NCBI GenBank assembly: GCA_012064415.1 | Contig: SSNU01000277.1 | Coordinates: 9,674-33,650 of the forward strand | DNA: 23,977 nucleotides | Direction of reading: 5' to 3' | Source: Gyrodactylus bullatarudis | Taxonomy: Eukaryota; Platyhelminthes; Monogenea; Gyrodactylidea; Gyrodactylidae | Part shown: positions 1 through 10,755 of the stretch, piece by piece | Layout: each line of letters begins with the position of its first letter | How positions within the stretch are numbered: position 1 is the first letter of the stretch | The notes under the pieces: generated by a model | The model's input: only the letters and a program-made list of their open reading frames with translations | The model's database searches: none | What the model was told of the DNA's origin: nothing | Translations under genes and position numbers: made by a program

Positions 1-571
1 CACCACTTACAACCTATTGTCATATTTCCATCCTGTATTACTATAAGATAATTAAAATTACCCCCATAACAATAACACATCCAAAAGACCAATATTACTA
101 AATAATGTTGCATACCTGGCAACAGGTATGATCCAATCGAATTTCAAGAACAATCTAAACCAATAATTTAATTTAATTCTAAAAACCTATATATTTGGCA
201 TGTATCACACTGATGAGTATGCCCGAAATAAAGGCCTTATTTGTGAGAAAAACCCTGGCATCTTTTTACTTTAAATCTCATGACATCGGTGACCCAGCTC
301 AAAACCAATGTTAAAAAACACCTATCCGACAATAAAAGATAAGTATTTTTATTCAAAAAAACCTGTTTCAAAACAAGAAACAGTGTGGGGTCTTTTAAAC
401 CCCATTTATCCAATATTTTACAATTCAAAAATCGGTAACTAGCTCAAAAACCATGTCCATTTATGCAAGGGTTTAATATAGTGACCGAAGTTATATGTTT
501 CTCACTCTTTATTTCTCGACTAATTACCTTAATAATCAACTTTATGCGACTAAAGATATACGAAAAGATTT
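1..571. other. AT-rich intergenic DNA with a dispersed short repeat
   Basis: No gene seen. It contains a perfect stem-loop at 111-130 (CATACCTG, 4-nt loop, CAGGTATG). Two copies of a short dispersed motif, CGGTxACxxAGCTCAAAA, lie at 285-304 and 431-449. Related copies lie at 2050-2070 (inverted) and 5215-5236, so this is probably old repeat debris. Confidence 0.5.
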
Positions 572-2249
572 GGTAATGTCCAATGAATACTACTGTGAAA
601 AAATTAATTCGAAATTTTTTATCAATTTTTAGAAAAATACAAATTTACTATTATGCCATATGAATGAAAACGAAGTAATATCTTTCTCACCATTTTATTG
701 CATGTTTTTTTTCTTTTCTACAAAAATATCTATGCATTTATGACGTATTTCAAATGTTTTAAAAGTCCCTGAAAAGACTTTAGATAGAATTATCTATTGA
801 TTTTTAATTTAACAAGGTGTAATTATGATCTTAAATAGACTATTTGTGACTGAAATGTAATGCGTAATTAGTAAGAAACTTTAGCTCAACTTGTAAATTA
901 GGGGAGAGGGTGATACATTAATTTTTCATCAAAATTTCGAAGTTCATTTTCAATAGTTTTCATACTTAATGAACGAATTTGATAGGGTTTAGTGGTACTG
1001 ATTGAATCAGGAGAAAATTCTCTACAAGTTGAGACCAAAAACTAGAAAAGTGACAAAATTTGCCCAAAATATTAAAATTTAAATATATTTGTCTTACTTC
1101 TTAGTAGATTTCAAATACGAACTCTTATTTTTAGCTGGAAAATCGGGGTGTGCACATTCTCACACACCAAAACTGGTGCACAACTGTAGTTCTAAAACCA
1201 TTATACTGTTGAGATTGAGCTGATATAAGGGCCATTATCTTGTTAAATAATCAATCTTTTATTTGAATTTACCTCTTTTAACGGCCATAAAGAACTTTCA
1301 AGCAAAATATGATAATTAATTGAGTTCATTTTTGTTCTGAGAAACTGAATATAACCTTGCTTATTTATCTATAGCCCTCCCTAGCAAAATTGATCTACCT
1401 AAATTTTTATCAGTTCTCTTAAGGTTTGGCTATTTTTTGATTCCTAGTTATAAAATGAGGCTTTTCAAACTATCCAAATCAATTTTTATCTTATTGGAAA
1501 AAATTCCCAACTTCCAATCCTCGAATTCGAGTATTTTCTTGTATAGTCAGTTCATAAGATCAAAAGTACCATTGATTATCCAGGAAACAGATCTTTAGGA
1601 CCTTCCTTCAGCATAGATTAAAAGTTTTCTTCACTGTCATTTGAAAAACCAAATCTGATTTATTCAATTTCATGAAATTTTCAATCTAGAAAACGATTTT
1701 TCCAGATTTACAGCCACGTATTTGATCCTCTCCACGTATTGATTTGTCAATTTTTCAATTGAAACGAGTATTTTTTCCAGTATATTGTACCTCAACTTAT
1801 TCAGAATAATGATAACTATCGGGCACAAAAATTTTATCATCTGGACAATCATCATAATGTTCATATCAGGCGCCTAATCTTCTGAATTTTAGTGGTTTTA
1901 AATAATTAATTTCTTAAAAATAGTGAGTTAATTGCAAAAAATACGGATTGAATTTAAACTAGGAATATAAATGTATTGCTAGAAGATTTCGAGGCTAAAA
2001 ATTGTTTAATAACAAAAATTAATTCCAATGAGCTGTTGCGTAACCTTTGTTTTGAGCTAAGTCACCGAAATTATCATTGTAAAAAATAAGAAGATGTGAA
2101 AATAATTGCAATAAACTACTTGATAAAAAAATGAGAAGGGTATTACTTCGTTTTCATTCATATAGCATAAAGTAAATTTGTATTTTTTTTTAATTAGTAA
2201 AAAATTTCGAATTAATTTTTTCAAAAGAGTATTCATTGGACATTAACCC
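572..2249. repeat. Large inverted-repeat (foldback-like) structure, 1.7 kb
   Basis: The left arm at about 572-700 and the right arm at about 2122-2249 are inverted copies of each other, roughly 88 percent identical by eye over about 125 bp with small gaps. Shared blocks include GTCCAATGAATACT, TTAATTCGAAATTTTTTA and GAATGAAAACGAAGTAATA. About 1.4 kb lies between them with no open frame that looks coding, only a 64-codon minus-strand run near 1670-1864. An 11-bp inverted pair sits inside (885-895 and 1023-1033). This is probably a non-autonomous foldback or a decayed DNA transposon. No clear target-site duplication was found. Confidence 0.6.
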
Positions 2250-2290
2250 TTTCGGTGCCGATGGACATATAATGGGATGTCCATTTTCCA
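2243..2290. mobile_element. Candidate piggyBac-like terminus (TTAA-CCCTTT) with hairpin
   Basis: TTAACCCTTTCGGTGCCG begins at 2243 and is followed by a perfect 8-bp inverted pair, ATGGACAT at 2261-2268 and ATGTCCAT at 2277-2284. piggyBac-family elements insert at TTAA and often begin CCC. I found no matching GGGTTAA end within a plausible distance downstream, so this may be a lone end or coincidence. Confidence 0.3.
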
Positions 2291-5200
2291 AATTTTTTGA
2301 GCCTTCATAACTCTACCAGTTTGATAGGTTTCTGGATCAATTAATGTTTAAGTTGAAGCCCACGATGTGAACTTGCATTAGTAATATTTTTGGCCAAATA
2401 AGTTGGCATCTTCATAGTTAAAAGATTTGTTTTAAATAATAAGTTTGTATGAACAAGTTAAGGGAAATTTTCAAACTTTATTTTGATGTAGTGAGAAAAC
2501 TGTTCCGATTTAGTGTTTAGTAACTAGAGATTTAATTCTTTCATTAATTTTAATGTATGATTATTAAATTATTATCTTGAATGTGAAATTTTATTCATGT
2601 GAGCGGTATTCATTGAATGGAAGAATATTTTTTTATATTAAAATTATTTATTTTGAATAAACACAGGATTCCTGAATAGACTAACACATGATAAAACTTG
2701 TTCTTTGATGATGGAAAAACTTCATTATACCGGTAGATTAGGAGGAATTTTATTCAAAAAATGAATTAAATGAATAATTATTCTCTTAATAAAATAATTA
2801 TTTTATAATTATAATTATAACTATTAATAAAATCATAGAAAGCTATTTTTTATATGATAATTTCCAAACTATTTCATTAAGCTGGCAATTAAATAAAATT
2901 CAACATCAATTAATCATTCTGAAAGTTTTGATTTAGAATGTATAATGAAGATTCTAAATGGGCTTCAATGAAATGATTACTAAATGGTTAATTTATATTT
3001 TTGAAGGTATTTTAAAATTATTTCAACAGACTTTTCCTTGATTGAAGATTTTTATTTGAGAAAAGTTTTGCTTTTAAGATAAATCAATTTTTTCATTAAT
3101 TTATTTGAACTCCTAATTAAAAAAACAGCAAACAGTAGTTGTTACAAGTTAATTCAGTACTTCTTTCGATTTACATTTATGGTAATTGAAACTAATTTTC
3201 TTACAACTTTACAATAATGGGATTTTGCAAGCGTATCTATTTTAGATGTCGGAAAATTAGGTAGATCTAGATTAACAGAAACAAAAGTAAAATAATATTT
3301 TCAGATTCGAGTGTAAATTGTTAAGTGGTTTTCCCAAATATGAATGTGATAAAGTAAAATTCTTTGAAAATATTATGCACAAAAATGTATTTCTCTTTTG
3401 AAAATTTATTCATTCCTTGTAATTTGTTTTGGTAGTTAACTCGATAGAAAAAAATTAACAAAGCTAAATATGCAAGTGAGGTCATGGATTTATATAAATT
3501 TTAAATTTTCAGTATACTTAAAGCAGTCTGTTTAATTTGAAGATAGAAATTTAGAGTACAATATAAGTATTCGAAAAGTTGCTCGAGTAATTAATTCAGA
3601 TGTCTAGCTTGACCTAGAATATGCAGATCAATTTTTTCAGAAGTACTTGAAGATACACTTTCGAATTTGATGTCAAAAATACCTAACGGTTTGGGAACAA
3701 TACCAGGTTATAAACAATGGTTATCTTAGATGTTCAAAAAATTAATTTCAATCAGTCAAAATAGGATAAAACTCATGAAATTGAAAGATTGATTTTTTAG
3801 ATTTTTAATATTGAATAAAATATTTGTTACAGTGATTCTGAAAATTTGTGTGACTCTTTAGAATCTTGAATGTCTGTATTGACATTTCGTGATTAGCTAT
3901 TTATCAGTCATAATAAATCAGAAAACTTTAGAAAATCTATGGTATACCTGGACAAGAATCGATGAGTTTGCAGAATAATTTAAAAAATTAAATAGAAAAC
4001 ACTATTCGAAAAATTTCCCAAATACGGCCCAAAGTATTCTGAAAGTTTCAAAAGTAGACCTTTCCAAATTTTATTTCAAATTTTTAAATGAAGGAAGAAG
4101 ATGATGCCAGTTAACTTACAAATAGGGCCGTTATTTCGGGGATATTCATCAGAGAAATTTGCAAAATAAAGCTTTCACACTGGAAGAAAAAATAACTTTA
4201 ACGAGTATGAAATTTATTTTTTAAAAATTAAAATTTTGATTCTGATAAGTGTTCCTACACATCGATCAGTGTATACACTGATTAAAGTTTCTACATTGGT
4301 CGTAACATATATATTATGTATATTATTTATAGTTAATTAATCTTAACTTTAAAACTAGAGATTTCTTCTGCTCGAAATGCTTCCTAGTTAGGGCTTCTTT
4401 TGGAATTACTATTACTACTACTTTTGACTGAGTTGGAATTAAAAAAAAATTGCGGCTACTTCTGAGAGCAACCCTAGATCTTAACCTCAGATAACCAAGC
4501 TGTATCCAGCAAAAGCAAAATAAAATTCCAGACATATTGGAAGATGAAGATAATATCTAAAAGTTTCAGATCAGCCATCAAATAAAAATAAAATCAATCC
4601 CTTTTTGAAGGTATTGAAATCTTTTAGTTTTAACCTCATCTCCATTTAGAACTGCGCATTTTAAAATAAGGAATCTCTCCTACTTTCTGGAGTTATTGTC
4701 TCCTTAAATCATGACCTGACTTTCGAAATTGATCATGCTTTGAATTAAAGAGTATTATTTTGCGATTATTCAAAAATTTGCTCATAGACTTAAATGACTC
4801 AATAAATGAATCATCAGTTCTACGTAAAACTCTAAAAAAATATTCTATCATATTGACACCGAAGCATAAAACTCACGAAAACTTCATTGAAATAACCGTA
4901 CAAATTTTTTTAGGTTACAAGTTTTAAATACTATGGATATTGGAATAAAAGTTTGTGTAAGAAACTGAAATGGAATATGCAATGCATGTAAATTTCCATC
5001 AGTCACCTTGTACTTCTGCAAAAAGTGAAGATAAGACTGGGTATACATCTTTTTGATAATGGAAGTTTCATACAGATTCTGAATTGCATTGTTTTTCTGG
5101 ATTATTTGAATTTTCTCAAAAATAAATTGATAAAAGCAGAGTAAGAATAATTAATTAATTGTTTCACAAATAAAGAAACAATATGGCATCTTCTCTGCTC

Positions 5201-6988
5201 AAATTTCCTATGTCATCGGTAGCTCAGCTCAAAAAAACTCAGCTCGAGAAAAATTCCATTCCGAAAAATTTACTATTTGACACAAAACAGCACCTTGAGT
5301 ATTTGAGCTTTAATTTTTATTTTGTTCAATATTCCAATATCTAAAGTAATAAAGTATTATTAAAAACTTAATTCTTAATACTTTATTAATAAGAACAATT
5401 GTATTTATTTTTTCAGCAGGTGCAATAAATATGTTTCAATTGCGACAAATTTCTTTACGTAAGAATCGATCCTTAATGATAAATTCAAATTTTTCTAATG
5501 CATATTTCTCTACCCAACTATCTATCATTTTAGAATACACTATTTATGTATTTTATTGAATATTTCCAATAATGATTATCATAAACTGATAATTGGACTT
5601 GAAATCTATCTAACCTAAGATCGTAATCAAAATATGGAATATTTTTTGGTGTAGAATTCCTTTGAAATACTATTATAAAATATCATTAACATGATGGATA
5701 AAATATGAATTCCAAAGGATATTTACACTACTTTCACACTTGCTGGAGCTATTTCATAAGTCTAAATTGTATGGCTTTGTTTATGTCTATCTCTAACAAG
5801 ATTTTAAATCAGAAAAAGTACTATTAAACTGAAGCTATAGTGGTGAATATTCCTCCTGTTATAAGCTGATTCATTTTCAGACTGAAGAAAATTAATGAGA
5901 TTCATTGAATTCAATGTAAGTTTTCTGTTTTTTTTCTAATCAACCATAGATAAAAATAAATCTGTAATTCATGATTCAATAGGACACAGTATTATTTTAT
6001 TATTCTAAGGTTCCAGGAAATCTTGCTTTAACTATTGTACACGTATAAATTATAGAGAAAGTTTTCATGTTAATGAGTTACATTTCGGGTCATATTGCAT
6101 TGCACAGTATATATTTCTTAGGTAATCTTTTCAACTTGAAACCAAGCAGAAATAATTCTCTTTTAAATTTGAACAATTCGTGGTGATATTTTTCATTAAA
6201 AAATTTAAGTTCAATTGTAATAAAATGAGTTTTCTAGTGTGAATTTTTCTAACCAAACTGTTATAATCCTTTTCTCATCATAATAAAAAAATATTTCTAA
6301 TCAGCATTGTGAGATTAAAATATTTTTTCAACCTGAAAGTTGAATTATCAATTAAAGCAAGAAAAGTACCTCTGTTTTCGGATTACCTTATGGTAATTCT
6401 CACAGTCCCAAGGGTATGAATGCATTAAACTCACATTTGTAGGATTGAAGAAAACTCCAATTGTAGGATCCCAGATTATTTAGATAATAAAAGTTTATAA
6501 AAACATGAGAGTAAAGTATTAATAAGTTATCATTATTTACACGGAAGCCACTAGAAATGTCATTCAATCACTATATCTTTAGGCAAGGAATAAATTTATA
6601 AAAAAATAATAAACCTTGGATAAATTCATCCAAACGAATCAAGGAAACAGTAGAAATAAAAAATGGGCTTAACGAAAGATCATATATGAGGGTTAAATTA
6701 GAGAACAGTTACCCCCTCTTATTTCTCTGTAATGTTCACTTCGAATCGTGTTGGTCTTTTTATAATCGATGACATGAAAACTCACCACAAGGGTAGATTT
6801 TTAAAATTTTAAGAGTTTATCAGCCCATTTCATTGTGACTTTTGAAAAATTATACTATTTCCACTTACATATTCTGATTAATGTCTATTGAGAACAAATA
6901 TATCTTCTCGAAATTCTTCAGAGAGCTAGATTGAAGTACTCATCTCCGTAATAGAGGAATGAGTTGTATTAAAAATGATTTAAAAACA
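2291..6988. other. AT-rich intergenic DNA, no gene seen
   Basis: Both strands are broken by frequent stops; the longest open runs are about 70 codons and match nothing I recognise. Small structures are present: a perfect 18-bp palindrome at 4265-4282, an 8-bp stem with 9-nt loop at 5156-5180, and another copy of the CGGTxx..AGCTCAAAA motif at 5215-5236. Its surroundings also resemble 263-310 (GGCATCT, then CTC, then ATGxCATCGGT), which points to an old direct repeat. Confidence 0.5.
4265..4282. repeat. Perfect 18-bp palindrome
   Basis: ATCAGTGTATACACTGAT reads the same on both strands. It could be a binding site for a dimeric factor, the centre of a decayed inverted repeat, or chance in AT-rich DNA. 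Nothing nearby decides between these. Confidence 0.6.
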
Positions 6989-7257
6989 CTAAATCACTTG
7001 ACCGTAACGTTGTTCGCTTGCTACCTGACTATGTTGTCTTCTGGCGTTTATTGGTCTATCTGTAGAAAAAGGTGTAGTATTATTTCTTAAAGAATAAGGA
7101 TTATAAAAATTATAGTGATTGTTATAGTAATCAGAATTATTCCAGTAATAACTCTGATAATATAATTCATCACTTGAAAGAAAATTAAATTTAAGATTAG
7201 AATGAAAAACATGTAGATTACCCTGATAAAAATAGTTTGGACTCACACAACAGCTCC
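6989..7257 (-). CDS. Weak candidate exon, Tyr/Asn-rich, unrecognised
   Basis: A minus-strand open frame runs from a stop at about 7290 to a TAG at 6989-6991. A consensus-like acceptor, TTCTTCAG, sits at the boundary at 7258, which would start an exon at 7257. The predicted product has a low-complexity Tyr/Asn stretch (YYQSYYWNNSDYYNNHYN) and a more balanced tail (TDRPINARRQHSQVASEQ). The tail is coded by DNA that is about 45 percent GC over about 62 bp, clearly above the surroundings. Against it: no good donor, no poly(A) signal close by, no family match from memory, and AT-rich DNA readily gives Tyr/Asn codons. It could be a terminal exon of an unseen gene, a decayed repeat or chance. Confidence 0.18.
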
Positions 7258-7290
7258 CTGAAGAACTACTTGGTTCAAAATTATAAGTAA

Positions 7291-9258
7291 TTCACTCCCA
7301 AATGATATTGTTAAGTCAATAAAAATTTTAATGAAAATATTTAATTTCTGTATCGAATCGGGATTCAAGATTATGATTTGTGACCTCCATCTGGTTTTTA
7401 AAAATAAAAATTACTTGATTAATCCATTTTTTAAACAAATTAGTAAAACAAAGGTCAGAGATCGATAACAAGAGAAAGAAACTGTTACATAAAGCTTTCC
7501 TAAATTTATTTAGCCTGAAATCTAGAAATCAGACGATCGCAGTTGTGGTTTAGAGAAATGTTTGCGCCTAGACAAAAATGAATGTTTGTTGAGATCATCC
7601 ATTTTTTAACTTGCTACAACTACATATGAAAGAAGAGATCCGTTTACATAAATATTGTATATATTGTACAAGTTTTATACGACAAGTACACAGATATATT
7701 CTTGCATTTTGGACGAAACATAGATTCAATACACATCCCTCTTGAATAAAAATTCATCTTAGAATGATTTGATAAATATTATTATTTTACTTCGTTTATT
7801 TTGATAAATTTCCTCATAGTGCTAGACTGTTATTTTAAATATTTATTTCGAAAATTATCATCATTCCTTGATACGTGTAATTGAAGGGAATTCATCACTT
7901 GGCCTTGATATAGGGAAAATTAGCTTCTACTATCTTTTAAATGAAAATAAATAATGCATAAAATATCTGCATGTATAGAAACTACATTAAATTGATATAA
8001 ACAAAATCTTCTGATTTGATTTTCATGTAAAAGAAAAACTTATATTTTTAGTATAAACAAAGAATAACGAAAAATTTCTAGAAACAGAAATACATTTATT
8101 TTGCTAAGAATCACCAGAATGAGTTTCTATAGAATTAATTTTATTATTTTTCCTTTACATATATTTTTCAAAAGTATCACGTTTACGTTATTCTTTTTCT
8201 CTGTTTTAGAACCTTCTTCGTTGAATAAAATTTCTTCAGGTAATTATTACAGTGAAATAATACCAAATCATCCCTAGTATAGAATTTTTATTTGTACTGA
8301 CTTATGTCTGGATTTAATTTATCCAATTCAATTTCTTATCACGAAAAAAGTAATCTAGCGAGACTCTTCTTTTTTCCAAAATAAAATTTAGAACTAAAGT
8401 TAACATATTGGCATTTTCTTGTAGATTACAGGCAAAAGAAAAAACATGGAACAATTAACCTTGTCGAACTGTGTCTATGGAGTATTCTTTTGCTTCTTCC
8501 AAAAATCTTGAGAGAATGATACTGCGATAATCAATAGCAACCCTTAAACTAGTTTCAGATATATTTCTTAGACATAAATTTACGAATTAAATTTTCGCTA
8601 ACAACCTTATTTAATTTGATATTTTCATGCAAGGGAAATAAATAAATCAAATTTATTTCTCCAGACTAATCTAAGAATCTATAATCATTTCATTGAAAGT
8701 AATCCTTAAGCAGAAGAAAGAATCCTTTCTTCAAAATTAACTAACAGGCTACAGTAGAGGGGTTTGAGTCAATCTCAAGGTCAGTGATCTTAAGAGATTT
8801 AATTTCTTCTCTCACCAATTCAATACATATTTAGATTAGTTGATAACTTATCTAGATTTTTATCTAAAATAAAATCACCAAATATAAAGAATTTTTTCTC
8901 TTGTGGGAATATAATTGTAAACTCTAGAAAAAATAAGGCATAAAATCTTTTAATATATGGGTAAATGATGACTAGGTGAATAATGATATGAGTAACATCT
9001 GATAAAACAAAATGTATCTTTATAATTAGGAATCTATCAGAATTATTTTCAAATCATAAATCTACCACATCGATAACAGTTGAAAGATTTTCATCAAATA
9101 ATTTTTATATTTATCGTATTAAAAAACAAATTCTATACAACCAAATCTTTAGGATATTCAACCATTCTAAGATGATATCGCAAGTTATTTTTTTGACAAA
9201 GAAATACTCTTTTCTATATTTAAAATGCGGATCTCAAATAAACGTAAGATACTAAACC
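7291..9258. other. AT-rich intergenic DNA, no gene seen
   Basis: No open frame with coding character, no RNA gene and no long repeat recognised. A slightly GC-richer patch at 7530-7600 has no identifiable content. Confidence 0.5.
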
Positions 9259-9950
9259 TAATTGAAATGAACATGAGAATTTACATTTTTCGCAAAAAGC
9301 TCAATATTTTTCTTCGGAAAGTCAGGAAAAATTATTTTTCGAATTCCATAATAAAATAAGCCAATAAGTTGGGAAAATTTCCGAAAAAATTCAATCTGAC
9401 CAAAATTATGCACCCTGAGTAAATCAAAAATTTCCAACAATTCTACACCTGCAATAAAGAAAAAAGGTAGAAAACGTAGGTGTTAATCAAGTCGGTGTTC
9501 TGGCGAAATATAAGCTTTTTTACAAAATTAGGCCGTTTTTTCGAATTTCGAAAATGCACCAAATTTCCACTTTTTCATCTTTCGAATCCAAAATTTTTAT
9601 CGATTTCAAAGATTTGAAGCAATTAAATTCAGATATTCGAGATCAGCATTAGATAAAGAATTCTTGAAAACAGTAGACTCCTCTCTACCTCCAAAGCCCA
9701 ATTTGAATTTTTTATCTAATCTTTCTTCAAATCTTTGAAATCGATAAAAATTTTGAATTCGAAAGTTGAAAAAGTGGAATTTTGGTGCATTTTCGAAATT
9801 CGAAAAACAGCCTAATCAGATTGAATTATTTCGGAAATTTTAAAAAAATTTCCCAACTTATTGGCTTATTTTATCATGGAATTCGAAAAATAATTTTTTT
9901 CCTGACTTTCCTAAGAAAAAGTAAATTCTCATCTTCATATCAACTAGCTT
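9259..9950. mobile_element. Compound foldback element, 0.69 kb
   Basis: Two nested pairs of inverted repeats are visible. The outer arms are about 9259-9399 and about 9814-9950, sharing CCAATAAGTTGGGAAA and GAATTCCAT.ATAAAATAA blocks and terminal GATGAGAATTTAC-like sequence. The inner arms are 9528-9619 and 9725-9815, nearly identical over about 90 bp. A central loop of 105 bp lies at 9620-9724. The left side carries about 128 bp (9400-9527) with no partner on the right, probably a later insertion or a loss on the right. No transposase is encoded, so it would be non-autonomous. The same terminal sequence recurs at 18536-18567 and 19301-19332 in intron 1. Open frames of 60-67 codons in the arms are by-products of the repeat. 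Confidence 0.7.
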
Positions 9951-10454
9951 TAGTAGAAGCTAACATTAATACTAAAATCCGATAAATATCGAATAATCTA
10001 AATAGTCCATCATTAGAGCTGTATTTAAAATTGTGCTTCACGGATTACAAAATGTAATAGTTTTGTCAAAAAATTGGTGCATAAGCTTGATTATTTCCGT
10101 ATTTCAATATTCAAATATTTTGTTAAAAAATCGAGCCAATTGTAATAAGTATTAATCACCTAAGGGTTTAGCCAATCAAAATCAGTCTAATGTATGATCT
10201 AAAAAAAAGAATAGAATATTTTTCATATTCAAATAAATCCTGGCAGACATAGGTTAAATGCTGGAATAATTCTCATGCAATGGTTCAATAAAGAAAAAAC
10301 AATTTTCAAATCATACATAGAAAAAGAGCTCATCATTTCAAATCAAAGAGGATCAACTATCACAAAATAAAATAGTCCGAATCAGGAGATAAAATCAAAA
10401 TCCATTATTTGTATTAAACGAAACAACGCTAATTTTTAGAACATTTTTCACAAT
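9950..10454 (+). promoter_or_regulatory. Upstream flank of the SBSPON-like gene, promoter not resolved
   Basis: About 500 bp between the foldback element and the start codon. No clear TATA box stands at a fixed distance from an initiator. A GCCAATC at about 10171 and a TCAGTC initiator-like string at about 10182 are the best core-promoter-like words, but both are short enough to occur by chance. CTAATTTTTAG at 10429-10439 resembles a splice acceptor, so the transcription start may lie farther upstream. Confidence 0.25.
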
Positions 10455-10755
10455 ATGTTGTCAATAATTTATTCATCCTATCTGTTGATTTTAATCAACT
10501 TTCTCCTTGAAAATATAGAAGCTTCGTGCAGAACATTATCAGGTGCTCCAATTTGCTGTGAAGGCAAGCAATCTCATTGTTATGGCTATACTCATACAAA
10601 TGAAACTTCAATCGAAAAGGTTAAAATCCAATCCAAATTCAAGTTGGGAACACATGCCATCAGATCAGTCAAACTTAAAAAGTGTTTTTGCGATAACTCG
10701 TGTACATTAACTAATGACTGCTGTCCAGACTATCGAGAATTATGCCATAAGCCAA
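10455..10755 (+). CDS. SBSPON: Exon 1: signal peptide and somatomedin-B domain
   Basis: Encodes residues 1-100 plus the first base of codon 101. An in-frame TAG at 10437-10439 lies just upstream and the ATG has A at -3, which supports this start. Residues 1-23 look like a signal peptide, with likely cleavage after A23, just before C25. Cysteines fall at 25, 34, 35, 42, 77, 79, 83, 89, 90 and 97, matching the SBSPON-type somatomedin-B pattern (C, CC, C, CxC, C, CC, C). The 34 residues between C42 and C77 are longer than I recall for the human protein (about 13), and they carry an N-E-T glycosylation sequon. The donor is A|GTAAGC at 10756. Reading past it meets a stop at 10767-10769. The TAG at 10437 could alternatively be a splice acceptor for a 5'-UTR exon farther upstream. 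Confidence 0.92.

Noticed and set aside
4323..4535. A 70-codon minus-strand open run with arginine-rich middle
   Set aside because: No family resemblance, no splice context and no composition change from the surroundings.
9258..9985. Open runs of 60 and 67 codons on opposite strands with similar peptides
   Set aside because: They are translations of the inverted arms of the foldback element, not a duplicated gene.
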